From the NCBI GenBank assembly GCA_039621445.1, contig CP154956.1:62636257-62700256 (forward strand): a stretch of 64,000 bases of DNA, in the 5' to 3' direction. Below, one piece after another: positions 44,721-54,787 of the stretch (within the stretch, counting starts at the first letter, position 1; every line of letters starts with the position of its first letter). The stretch is from Euglena gracilis (lineage: Eukaryota > Euglenida > Euglenophyceae > Euglenales). The notes under the pieces are model-generated. The model did no database searches, was not told the DNA's origin, and saw only the letters and a program-made list of their open reading frames with translations. Made by a program: the position numbers and the translations under genes.

Positions 44721-46135
44721 CGTGCGTGTGTTGTGTGTATGTGTGTGTGTTGGGTGGGTGGGTGGGTGGGTGCATGCTGTTGTCCATCTCCTGTGGCGTG
44801 CTCCACCCACAACGTGGTGCCTGCCCCGGCCCTCCTCACCTCCGTGGCCCGCCCCAGCCATGGCCTCCAACCCCAGGGCACGGTGGACACGTACGCCCCA
44901 GCGGGGGCCACTTTCGCTGACCCGCGTTGGCCCATCCCCTCCCGAAGGGCCACACAGGTCCGTGGCGCCCTCTGCCCCCGATCCTTTGGGCCCACCATGG
45001 CCACCACATGATTGCCGCCCTTGCCCCACAGCCCGAGCAGCGTTCCTCCGGGAGCAGTGCGGACCCTCTCCCCCAAATGCGGCAGCCCTCGCCACTGTCA
45101 AGCAGGGGGCGTTGGACTATGCATACACCTTTGCACTTCCCCCTGTGGTACCAGATCCTGATTACAATTGGGTTTGGATGGCATTTATTGGAACTTCCAG
45201 AAACGGTTTGTTGGGCAATTTGCACAAAGGAGCAAACCAACAACACGTTAAATGCGAGGTCGGCCAAAACATCGTGGGTTTTTCAAAGTGAGTTCCCCCC
45301 TCGCAGCTAACCTCACATGCTGCATATTATGGACAGCGCACAGAAAATTATTCTGTCTGTGAATTCAAAGAGAATGCTTGAAAGTGGAGAGCACATATCT
45401 ACAGCAAAGGTGCCCCCTGCCCCCCCCCCTTCCACAAAGGTGGCCCCTACCCCCCCCCCTCCATGGCGCCCTGCTGCCATGGCTGGCAACAGCCACGGTC
45501 ACCGCTCTGCCTGTTGTAACTGTTGGGGTCTTCTTCCTGGCGCGGGGCTGGCTGCACAGCACAACTGCTGACGCACCACAGGTGTTTGCCCCCCCCACCT
45601 CTCCGGCTCAACGAGAGGGGTGGGGCACTCCTGGGACTGGGAGAGGGGGGAGTGGCGCTCTACAGCAGAATTCTCATGTGTTTGGGGCACACCATTGCTT
45701 TGTGCATGCCGCTGGCTTTTTGGAGTGACTGGCCGTTCTTTTTTTGTTTCAGGATCCAGACCTCCCAGGGGGGGGGGTCGGCCTGGCCAAAAGTTGCCTG
45801 ACCAATCCAGCCGGCATCAAAAATTTATTTTTTAAAATAGTTCGCAAAATCCATTAATTTGGGCTGTTTTGGCCCAAATGGCTGCATTGATCGCCCCCCC
45901 CCCTCCCAGGGTCAGAACTGACCGATTGGTTTTGTGTAAGTGGAAAATGGCCACCCCTCCCGAGGGCCAGGCGGTGCGAAACCCCGCCCCTCCGCAGCCC
46001 CGCAGCCTCCTGTCCAGCACCGTCCAGCGCGGGCCCCCACCTCCCTCCCCCGCCTCGCCCTCCCCCTCGTCTCCCAGCCTGCCCGCCACCCCAGCCCTGT
46101 CCAGCCCCGCCCCACAGAGGCTGTCTCTGATCTGA
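44333..46135 (+). CDS. Gene C: small protein with two membrane segments (about 170 residues)
   Basis: Exons 44333-44434, 44877-44957, 45032-45094, 45480-45581 and 45971-46135 sum to 513 nt. It starts at ATG (MAPDWGRGDTSPASPTR), right after an AG at 44320-44321 that could accept a spliced leader. Segment 1, about residues 18-34 (SLVVLGSLLLGLTLLAV), is hydrophobic and preceded by Arg, like a signal anchor. The middle is hydrophilic (TYAPAGATFADPRWP, SSADPLPQMRQPSP). Segment 2, about residues 84-106, includes TALPVVTVGVFFLARGWL. The C-terminal tail of about 50 residues is Pro/Ser-rich and ends QRLSLI. Introns 1, 2 and 4 are GT-AG in phase 0; intron 3 is nonconventional. No family is recognised. 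A hairpin-like membrane protein is a structural inference only. Confidence 0.55.
44650..44775. repeat. GT/GC microsatellite and GGTGGGTGGG
   Basis: (GT)n with GCGCGCGCGTGCGTG interruptions is followed by (GGTG)n, within intron 1 of gene C. Confidence 0.9.
45095..45479 (+). other. Nonconventional intron, gene C (385 bp)
   Basis: The border word GCCA is at 45091-45094 and 45476-45479. The join reads CAG CCC TCG CCA TGG CTG GCA (QPSPWLATATVT) in frame and runs into the second membrane segment. AGCAGGGGGCG at 45101-45111 pairs with CGCCCTGCT at 45467-45475, leaving a two-base bulge. No GT-AG alternative restores this frame. Confidence 0.72.
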
Positions 46136-46299
46136 GCGCCGATGGCAGGGGACAGCGGCCCACTCCAGAAGTCTGGGCTGGCAGACAAAAGCTTTTGGTG
46201 GACTCCCAAAGGCACCCCACTAAATAGAGAAAACATCCAAATGGAACCCTATTTACACCCACGGGTTGTGACCCCATTTACCCCCCCCATTTACACCGA

Positions 46300-46745
46300 A
46301 AGAAGAAGAAATCCACCCCCCCCCCCCAAATAACGGGCAGTGCCCTTTGAGTGGGCAGTGCCCGAATAATGGGGCGGGGGGGGGAAGGCAGAAAAAGATG
46401 GTTCCAATAACGGGGCACCCTCAGTTTTTTTTGTCCAAGAGGTTAGTGAGGACGAAAATATTCCACAATTCTTGCCTGCCGCGAGCACATCCATGTACAT
46501 ATGTCTACAACATACAAGTACAACATACAAGTAGTACAAACATGCATGCATATTTGTGTGCGGCAGGGATTTACCAGTTATCCCCCCAGGGGTCCATTAA
46601 TAAAAATCGGGGCGGATCCAATGTTTGATGATGGCAGGTAGTGCCCAAATAACGGGGCAGGGGGGAAGGTCAAAAAGATGGTGCCAGTAATGGGGCACCC
46701 CGCCCCGTTATTTTTTGGGGGGGGTATGTATACCGACCCCCTCTC
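46300..46745. repeat. 'AAATAACGGGGC' repeat block
   Basis: CCCAAATAACGGGCAGTGCC, GCAGTGCCCGAATAATGGGG, AAAGATGGT.CCA.TAA.GGGGCACC and GTAGTGCCCAAATAACGGGG recur between 46320 and 46720 in direct and inverted orientation. It lies between gene C and the first recognised exon of gene D. A relative with AGTGCCCAAATATG is at 59775-59925. Confidence 0.65.
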
Positions 46746-47574
46746 TTGCATCCAGTGCCCACCAAGGTAAAGCACAACAAAGCACAATGAAACACAAAAA
46801 AGAGCGTTCAGGCTAACCCCAGAGTCTATTTTTTTTGGCAAAATATGAACAGATGTATTGTTGTTCACTGGGGTGGACACGTAGAAGACAACAAAGAAGT
46901 CGCGTAGACCTCATCAACACCACGAAGACAAACAGACATATTTGTGGGGCCCCTCCAGTCGAGCACCCCCCCCCGGATTTCAAGAAACGTGGGGGGTTTA
47001 AGACACCCTCCCCAGCTTTCTTGAAGGTTCAGTAAGAGGCATTTTGGTATTTTGAGCCAGAATGAATGATTCAGAATGGCAGTCAAAGCCGAATTACAAC
47101 TAGCAAGAATCACAAAAACCTAATATATTTTCTTGGTTTGGCCAGCACAGATGCAGTCCAATCATCGAGCGGTCGTCACTAAAATTCTACGCAATTTCCG
47201 GTAACAGGAAAAATAACAACAATGTGTCGGAGAAGAAAGGTGAAAATATATCACTTTGGGGCCGATTTTCAGAAACCCTAATGTTAGACCCGCCTTTTGT
47301 ATTATGCTCGAGACAGGGGGTTTATCTTTGTTCCAGTCACCCCTCTTCCTGTAACAGTGAACAGGCACACACACAAACGAACACATACACAGACGACACA
47401 CGAAACATACACATACACACACACACAACTCACACATCAACACGCAAAACACACACACGCACACAAAACGCACACACACACACAACACACACACACACAC
47501 ACACGGCACACACACACACACACAACGCAACACACACGCGCGCGAGTGTACACATAGCAGCAGCCTCGCCCTAG
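46746..47574. other. Intergenic region C-D with CA microsatellite
   Basis: No exon is supported. A (CA)n / ACACACGC tract fills about 47365-47540. The first exon of gene D, including its initiation codon, may lie here but was not identified. Confidence 0.5.
47365..47540. repeat. CA microsatellite
   Basis: ACACACAC runs interrupted by GCAC, AACAC and CGCACA. The Thr/His-rich and Val/Cys-rich frames across it are artefacts. Confidence 0.9.
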
Positions 47575-50500
47575 CCTTCCCGCCGCCCCCTGGGGAGCCC
47601 ACCTGGGAGCGCGTCTTGACGTCGTACGCCCATGGCACCCTCCGGCCCGCCGCCGCCCCCACCCCCGGCGGGGGGCCGGTGACCATCGACCTCACCGCCG
47701 CCGTCAGCCCGTCCCCCGCCTGGCGCCCGCCCCTGGCGATGGTGATGGTGGAGGAAGCCCTGGCCGGGGGCCCTGCGCTGGCTCACCTCCCTCACCCAGC
47801 GGAAAGGGGTGGGGACGGGAGGGGGGGTGGCGAGGGCCTCCGGTAGCGTCCCCAGCCCTGACCCATCTCTTGCCGGAACCACGCCGCGGCTGCCGGTGAG
47901 CGGGGAGAGCCCGTGCCAGGGTGTCCTGTGGGCACCTTCCTCCGAGGTGGGGGATGACCGCCGCCGCTGTGGGTGGGGTGGGCCGGGAGTGAGTGGAGTA
48001 ACCACTGCATCATCTCGGTGAAGGAGACCCCCTAACCTAACTTAAGTGGAGTATGTGCCTGGTGGGCGCTTGGTGGCCGGCGTCGTAAACAAGGTAAGTC
48101 CCGCCAGGCTCTGGCCACCTCCACGTACACAGACAAAAAGGGCCGGAGTCGGAAAACGGCACCAGACCAGAAGCAGGGATAAAAGGCACCAAACAAGCAG
48201 CCACAGTGCACGGGGTGGGGTGTGCCGGGGGGCGGGTGCCGCGGGGTGCGGCCGGCAGGTCATCAGCGTGATGCGGGCGCTGCGGCTGCGGGGGGCCAGT
48301 TTGGGGCTGGACGCCCATGCCCGGGCGGCGGTCACCGTGTACCGGCTGGGGAGGATGCAGGCAGGTGGTTTCCTCGCCCCATCGTGCTTGTGTTTGCCGG
48401 CCGGGGACCAGCCTCGCCCACTGGAGTTTGTTGTCATTCTTGGCCTGTACCTTGCTTTTTGTCACGGCGTCTTCATTGGGAAATGGTTCAACGACAACTC
48501 CTGGTTCATCTGGGGTTTCTATAACGACCTCACAACCCACCGTGTTCGGTCAAGGTTTCAGTTTGAAGTGCAGCCCCCCGGTGGACACACCCTGGTTTCC
48601 AAGCTACCCTGCTGACAAAAAGCGCCCAAATGCCTACATTTAACGCCCCTCAGATGTGCACACACTGGTGGCCACGGCGCTGGAGGGGGTGCTGCAGTCT
48701 GATAGTGCGATGCCGAAGCCTGCAAAGAGCGACGTCGTCGGGGCGTTCGGGGACACAGTGCTGCAGTACGTGGAGGACCTGCAGCGGATGGGCGCCGCAG
48801 AGGTCCCCCCCAATGCCTGGGCACAAATTCATGGGGCTTATTTACCCCCCACAACCACAGGTGTTCTCGTGTGGGGTTTTCCTGGTGTCGAACGGTTTCT
48901 CAGTTGTCGCCGACTTGGGAGTTTCATTAAACAGGGCTTCCAACAAAAGTTTGTGCCGTGAATAATCACAAATATCACGAAGCAGCACAAATTTGGGGAT
49001 CTTCCAAAAACACGAATAATCACAGATAATCACGAATAATCACAAATCACCACGAACAACCACGAATAATTATAGAGAACACTTTCTCCCATTTATGAAG
49101 TATCCCTCTTGCAATGGCTTTCCTTTCAAACATTAATTTCCCTCAAAAAAAGAAAACAAATGCGGACGGGGGGTGATTATTATTTTCTTTGCCCTTTGCT
49201 CTCTGCCACCTTCTCTCCTTTGCTCTCGTCTCTCGTCACACCATCCCCTCCCTTTTTATTCTTGATGAAAAGGCTGTGCGTTTGGAGAACAGGTGGCTGG
49301 TGTTGAGCCAGCTGACATGACTGCCCCAGAGGTCAGAGGAGGATAATAAGTGCTGGCGAAAGGTCAAGATGATTTGGACGAACTGCGAGCTGGTGAAACC
49401 TAGCCTCTGAAGTGTCTGCAACAAGGCGAGCCGCGAGGACGTGTCTGAATTAGTAGGCACCAAGGAGGGCTGCTTAGAAAGATATGCGTATTCCAAAATT
49501 TGCTTAAAATGGCTGAAATGGCCAATAGAGCCGTGGAAAGTTATGGAAAATCGGCCAAAATGAACAAAAATGGAAAGAAGCAGCCCAAATTTTCTAACAG
49601 TTAAACCAAAAGCGCCCAAGGTGGCGAAGAAAATTCAGCTCGACCCAGGTAGTGGACCAACATTCAGAAACTGATATTTTTGCTGAATTCCGCAAAGTTC
49701 AACAAATTTTCGCAAAAACCTGCAAAATATTGAAACCGTGCAAAAATATTACAAACTGCCGCAAAATTGTATTGTATATTAACTGATTAATGCTGTTTTG
49801 TTCAAGAAAAGTGAAAAGCCGGACGCTTTTTTGGTAGCACAAATAATCACAAAAATTCACAGATGATCACAAATCAGAATCAAGGTATTCAGCGCGAATT
49901 TGTGGGAATCACTGCACTAAACCACAGATTTGGTGATGGGGCTGTGCCCCGTTTGGCGAACACCGATGTCGAGGGGGTGGTGACCCTCCCCAGGGCAGGG
50001 CAGCGCCCCTCCCGCCGCAGGCCCTCATGCAGTGCGTCGCAGACTCCGCCACCCAGAGCCTCACCGAGGATCAGTACCAACTCCTGCTGTTGCTCCTGAC
50101 CGGTGTGCCGGCCCCCCATACAGCGGCATGGCTCGGGCGCTGCTCCTGTTGTGCAGTTTCAACAAACCGTCATGGATGTGAGAAAACGTCACGTATTTAG
50201 GTTAGCCCAACAAGTTCTTTTTGCAACGGTCGCACAATGCATATAAAATGCGCCGCGTGTCAGTGTGCCGCAATCTGTTTCATTGGAATCGTTTGCGATT
50301 GTTGCGTGGGTGTGTCGAAGGAGGGCCACCGCCTGCACGGGCACTGCCCCCCCATCCCAACACCCTCCCTCCTCCCGCCACAGAGAACTCCACCACCGCC
50401 ACTTCCAGCGTCATCTTCCTGGCGAAGCGCCTCGACCAGCTCCAGGGCGTCGCCCAGCGCGTCCGCAGCGTGGAGCGGTGGGCCGCCTCCCCCGACAGCG

Positions 50501-53500
50501 GCAGCCTCGTCCGCCCCGCCGAGGTCCGCCCCCTCCCGCACTGCCGGGGGCCACCGCCGGGCTCTCCCCGCCGACACCCACCCCCGGCCGCCGCCGCCAA
50601 CCCGCAGCGGCGCCGCGGCGTTGCCCCAAATATTTGCCCCAACACCAGGCTGGGAGTGGGCCGGGATGCGTGCCGATGCCATCGCCGCGCCGCTCGCCGT
50701 CGCCGCAGGTGTCTCGACCCTGCCTGGACTCCACAGGTGCTGCGGCCTGCGGAGAAGCACGCCGCCCAGCTGGCGCTGCATGTTTGGGCCCACCTGGCGA
50801 ACGCCCTGGGGCTGATGCAGTTTAAGGTCGTCGCACGTGTCCTGCTTTCTCCCGCCATCGACCCGCTGCAATGCTCTGTCATTCAGTCAGACAGTTGCAC
50901 CTAATGCTTTTCAGGACCCCTCCCCAAGATTTAAACTAATAATCGGGATTATGGTCTTCTCTGGGGTACATTGTGCTCGAGACCATGCGACTCTTGTCAC
51001 CTGGCAGTACTCAAAAAGCCAGCCATGGAAAACCAGCCCTTTTGTTAGAACCTCTCTCAAATGAAAAAAAACCCATCTTCGACAGGAGTGCCCCCCCAAC
51101 TCGTTTTCCCTGCCCCCCTCCCACCCCAGGCGGATTTTGAGGAGATCGGGTTCCAGCTGCTGCACCCCGCGGAGCATGCGGAGATGCACACGGCGATGGA
51201 CACCAGCGGCAGGCGCTACGAGCGTGTGCTGCAGGAGGCGACCGACGCACTGAAGGCGGCGCTGCTGGGGGACCCAGCCAGACATTTTTTTGTTTTCATG
51301 ACTTGGGGGGGGGTCCCAGCTGAGCCCCCCCTGGGGGTCAGGCTGAGTGGGTACCCCGCTGGAGGCGGGATTTTCCTCTATTTTCGATGCGAAGCGCCGA
51401 AAAAAACCTTGGACCCCAAATTTGATCCCCCCAAAAGTGGTCCCCAAAAGTCCCCCGAGCCTCCGCAGGGGGGGGCAGGGGTGGGTGGGTGGGTGGGTCC
51501 AGACCCCCCTGGGTCCAAAAAAAAAAACCTCTGGACCCGGCTCTGCAGGCGGAAATGCGGGGCCTGCGGGTCACCGGCCGCACCAAGACCCCGTACTCCG
51601 TGTGGCGCAAAATGCAGAAGAAGGACCTGAAGTTCCATGAGGTGGCCGCCCGGTTCCGCTCGTTGCCCAGACATGGAGAGGGAAGGGGAATTTTGGGGTG
51701 GAACCTTTGAGGAATGGGAATGTTGAACAGTGGTCTCGATTAGTCAGCTGTATTGGGCTGTTTGAAAAACCAAATAGTTTTGACCGCTTCCCCGGTTTTT
51801 CTCCAAGTCTCTTCCATATCCCCCCACAACACATGCATTTCTGTTAGGGTCTCCCCGTCGTTGCAGGTGCTAGACAAGGTGGCGCTGCGGGTGGTGCTGG
51901 ACGTCGATGCAGCATACGACGCTGGCGCCGCCCCAGGGGAGTGCGGGGGCCGGGCGGAGGAGGTGTGCTACCACGTCCGGGACAAAATCCGGGCCCTGTT
52001 TGCGACCATCCCGGAGAAGAACAAGGACTACATCCGCAAGCCCAAGGCCAACGGGTAATTTCTTCTTCTTATTGTGTTCTCCCTGACACCCCTTGGCAAG
52101 GTGGCGCGACGATCATTCGGGTCGCATTTTCTTTGAAGGAATGTTTGGTGTGTGCACCTCCAGAGAAACTGTACGCAAATAGAGTTCGGTGGCTGTTGGA
52201 TTTATCCAGCTCTCTGAGAATGGTAAATTGGCAAATTGTTCAGGCCAAGCTCCAAAGAGGAATAAACCCTCCTGCTTGGCACTGGAGCATAACCAACAAA
52301 TGTTTTTTCGAGACATCCAACAGCAGCTGGCTGGTCTCCACAGCTGCTGCCCTCCTCTGCACTGTTGCATTGGGGTTAACAGGTACCAGTCGCTGCACAT
52401 GATTGCCGTGAAGTACACCGCGGAGGGCCACGCGGTGCCGATTGAGATCCAGGGCAGGGCCCCTCGGAGACGCAGCGGTTCCGCCTTGATGCGCGAAAAT
52501 GTCAAACGTCAAGAACGATATTTGATGATGATGGTGGCGAGGTGCTGGGGCTTGGGTTTCGATTGGAAGAACGACGCCCAAGAACGGCACCCAACGACAA
52601 CGGTGAGAAGACACCAGAAGCCGGGTTCTGATTGGAGGGGGGCGTGGCGTGGCTACCAAGGTGTGGGCCAGTGGCAGTCGCCAGGGGTGGCCCTGGGGCT
52701 GATCCGCAGCCGGGCGATGGACCAGCAGGCGGAGTACGGGGTGGCGGGCCACTGGCAGTACAAGATGGTGGACGGCAAGGGCAACGCCAAGCAGACGCTG
52801 AAAGTGTGCTGCGGGACCGGGACCGCCTTTTGCATAAAGGCCGGCCAACGGCAGGTCTGGGTCTCGAACTCGGTCGAAAATAAATAAAAATCAAGTCGAA
52901 AGCACATTCTTTGATGTTTGTGGTAGGCTGGCGGTGGTCTGTGGATGCCAGAAATCAATTTCTTTTCCCAATGGCGACTTGTTTTCGCCGAGGAACATCG
53001 ATTTTTTCACTTATGTTCCTGTGGATTCTTCATTGAATGTGTTTATTTGCATCATTGTGTTTGCACAACCATGCTGCCGTTCAGCATTTGGTTGCAGGTT
53101 TCTTTTTCAATCCATTTGGTTTTGCTTTCCGAAGCAATAGGAAATACATTTTTTGGTTCTCATTGATATCCCAGCCACTCAACTGCTTATTTGTTCCCCT
53201 ACAGATCTGACGGTTGCTTTATTTTCACCCCCACCTGTGTGATTTCGCCCCGCGGCTTCCTGAGTTGTTCAACCATTCAATCCCCAACCCGACAAGCTCG
53301 AGGGGGGTGGCTGGCTGGCTGGCGGCCCCACCCCCACCCCCATCCCCCGCCTGTCGCAGGCGGCCTGCCAGAACCTGTTCGCGGAGATCGACCAGGATGG
53401 GTCGGGGGTCATCGACCAGGAGGAGCTGGGGCTGCTGCTGCGGCGGCTGGGGGCCCCCGTGCCCCCGGAGGAGGTCGGCACCGCACTGGCCATCTTTGAC

Positions 53501-53943
53501 ACCGACGCCCAGGCAGCCTGCGCGGGGTTGAGTAGGCCCATTTTGCTTTCACTGAAACAAAAGGCCGGCTTTTGTCTGTGCACACCAATGAGCCTTGCTC
53601 TTTTCATTTCCTTGTTCTTTCTTTTGTGGTCATGCCATCACGCAATGCACGCCCTCATGTGTCTTTGGGTGGGTGGTTGTGTGGGTGGGTGGGTGGGTGG
53701 GTTGGTGGTGGTGTGAGCACATGCTGCCTTGGGAGTGTATTTCCTGCCATGATTGTGTTATTTTGGTTTGCCAGTGGGTGCAATCAATTACAAAGTGAAC
53801 GAGTGAACAAATGGCGAGGGGACTTGCAGACCCCTGCCCACGGCAACGGGGTGATCGATTTCGAGGAGTTCTGGACGGCGCTGCACACCACATGGTTCGC
53901 AGTCCTTTCGGGGGACCTGAAGCGGGGCCGCGTCCTCGCCTGA
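47575..53943 (+). CDS. CRSH: Gene D: Ca2+-activated RelA/SpoT homologue, (p)ppGpp synthase
   Basis: Makes the alarmone (p)ppGpp by transferring pyrophosphate from ATP to GDP/GTP. In plants CRSH acts in the plastid and is switched on by Ca2+. Exons: 47575-47808, 48047-48093, 48259-48364, 48654-48802, 50021-50102, 50384-50523, 50737-50826, 51130-51275, 51539-51641, 51867-52054, 52383-52452, 52702-52803, 53360-53511, 53841-53943; about 570 codons, close to plant CRSH, but the start is missing. Domains: an N-terminal HD-like region without an HD pair (VMRALRLRGASLGLD; LAKRLDQL; WAHLANALGLMQFK); synthetase motifs VTGRTKTPYSVWRKMQ, LDKVALRVV (catalytic Asp), NGYQSLH, PIEIQ (catalytic Glu) and AEYGVAGHWQYK; EF-hands DQDGSGVIDQEE and DAHGNGVIDFEE. 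Loss of the HD pair predicts no hydrolase activity. The first two exons are the least certain. Three introns are nonconventional; the intron at 48803-50020 holds a hAT-like element. Confidence 0.85.
48932..49914. mobile_element. hAT-like nonautonomous element (about 980 bp) in a gene D intron
   Basis: The left end CAGGGCTTCCAACAAAAG and the right end (reverse complement) CAGTGATTCCCACAAATTCG are related inverted termini starting CAG(G/T)G. The flanking octamers CATTAAAC (48925-48932) and CACTAAAC (49915-49922) match at 7 of 8 positions, although the left one overlaps the first C of the element. The interior carries two AATAATCAC-rich blocks (48960-49070 and 49838-49880) and no transposase. 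It sits in the intron between exons ending 48802 and starting 50021. Confidence 0.65.
51276..51538 (+). other. Nonconventional intron, gene D, member of a repeat family (263 bp)
   Basis: The direct repeat GGACCC (51270-51275 and 51533-51538) borders it. The join gives GGG GAC CCG GCT CTG CAG GCG (GDPALQAEM), the expected lead-in to the synthetase motif. CCAG near the 5' end pairs with CTGG near the 3' end, and T(7)GTTTT faces A(11). The interior resembles the block at 489-730. GT-AG splicing from 51292 to 51548 is possible in frame (DPARHFF|AEM) but uses a poor donor. Confidence 0.72.
52453..52701 (+). other. Nonconventional intron, gene D (about 250 bp)
   Basis: It separates ..VPIEIQ from IRSRAMDQQAEYG, the conserved EIQIRT block of RelA/SpoT proteins, in frame. 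No GT donor is present. CCAGGGCAGGGCCCC at the 5' end pairs with AGGGGTGGCCCTGG near the 3' end. The direct repeat GATCC (52446-52450 and 52701-52705) would allow a junction two residues shorter. GC-AG splicing from 52454 to 52684 would add GVALGL. Confidence 0.62.
52812..53070. mobile_element. hAT-type MITE, degraded copy in a gene D intron
   Basis: GGGACCGCC..AAAGGCCGGCCAA, GTCTGGGTCTCGAACTCGGTC, AAAGCACATTCTTTGATG, GTGGATGCCAGAAATCAA, GACTTGTTTTCGCCGAGG and CCTGTGGATT..CATTGAATGTG follow the same order as MITE copies 1 and 4. The termini are lost. The open frame continuing past 52803 into GTAFCIKAGQ is MITE sequence, so the exon must end before it. Confidence 0.7.
53512..53840 (+). other. 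Nonconventional intron, gene D, inside EF-hand 2 (329 bp)
   Basis: The border word GCCCA is at 53507-53511 and 53836-53840. The join reads GAC GCC CAC GGC AAC GGG, restoring a perfect 12-residue EF-hand loop (DAHGNGVIDFEE). A GT-AG alternative (53527 to 53829) inserts eight residues into the loop. GGCAG near the 5' end pairs with (C)TGCC near the 3' end, and GGGGTT with GACCCC. Confidence 0.75.
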
Positions 53944-54787
53944 CCCCCACTGCGCGTCCCCCCCCCCCAACGTCCACGCTACGCATCCCCCAGCCCCGTT
54001 ATATATTGTACCTCCCTCTCCCCTCCGTCTCAGCCAACCTCTCTCTGGCTTATCTTACCCCCAGTGACCTGAGTGCCACGCGTCGTCAAGTCATCTGGTG
54101 ACTCGTCTGCGAAGCAGCCATTAAGCATCTTGTTCAGCTTATTCCTTTGAGGCTCATCGCTGTGACTGCCTCCCCCCAACGCAGTTAACATTAAGCAAGA
54201 ACTGCACTCCAGGAAAAAGCTCTCAATCTTTGTGTGGTATTTGGGCCAGCGCTACACAGTCACTGACCGACCCCCCCCCCCCGGGGGGTGACTGGTTTTT
54301 TCAGAGTGACTGACTGATTTTTGGTCCAGACCCCCTCCCCCCCGGGGGGGGTCGGCAACAAACCACTAAATTGAATGGCTAGTTTTTGGAAGAGTGGAAG
54401 TGACCTCCCCCCCCCAGGGTTGGTAAAAAATTGTATGGCCACTTTAGAAGGTTTTAGAAGACCGCTTTTGTTTGCTGATACGATTATCCTGTCGTTTTCA
54501 GTTGGAACCCAGCTAGAGAATGACAAAATTTTCCCTCGGAGTTTTCACAGATTTCATTCCTTCACACATGTGAGCACACTCGTACTCAGCAGCTTGTTCA
54601 TCCCGGTAGGGGATGTCATTGGCAGTCCATCCAACGTGCCTGATATGCAACCCAACACGGCCAATGCACCTCTGGATTTTGGCTGGATTGCGTTGAAACT
54701 GGGGCGGGCTGCTCCTTGGGACGTTTGCTTTGCGGCACCTCTTGGGCGCTTCCTTCCACCATCACCCCCCCCCTCCAGCCTGTCCCA
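53944..54787. other. Intergenic region D-E
   Basis: 844 bp from the stop of gene D to the first ATG assigned to gene E. It contains the third copy of the GACCGACCCCC repeat (54250-54440). No S1-like or other exon is recognised. Confidence 0.5.
54250..54440. repeat. 'GACCGACCCCC' repeat, copy 3
   Basis: CACTGACCGACC-C run-GGGGGTGACTGGTTTTTTCAG and GTGACTGACTGATTTTTGG are followed by GGGGGGTCGGCAACAAACC and TTGGTAAAAAATTGTATGG. It matches the copies at 32990 and 35515. Confidence 0.7.

Noticed and set aside
52804-52887. Extension of the synthetase exon of gene D to a stop at 52885
   Set aside because: The sequence after 52803 aligns with MITE copies, and the next exon (EF-hand) joins in phase from 52803.
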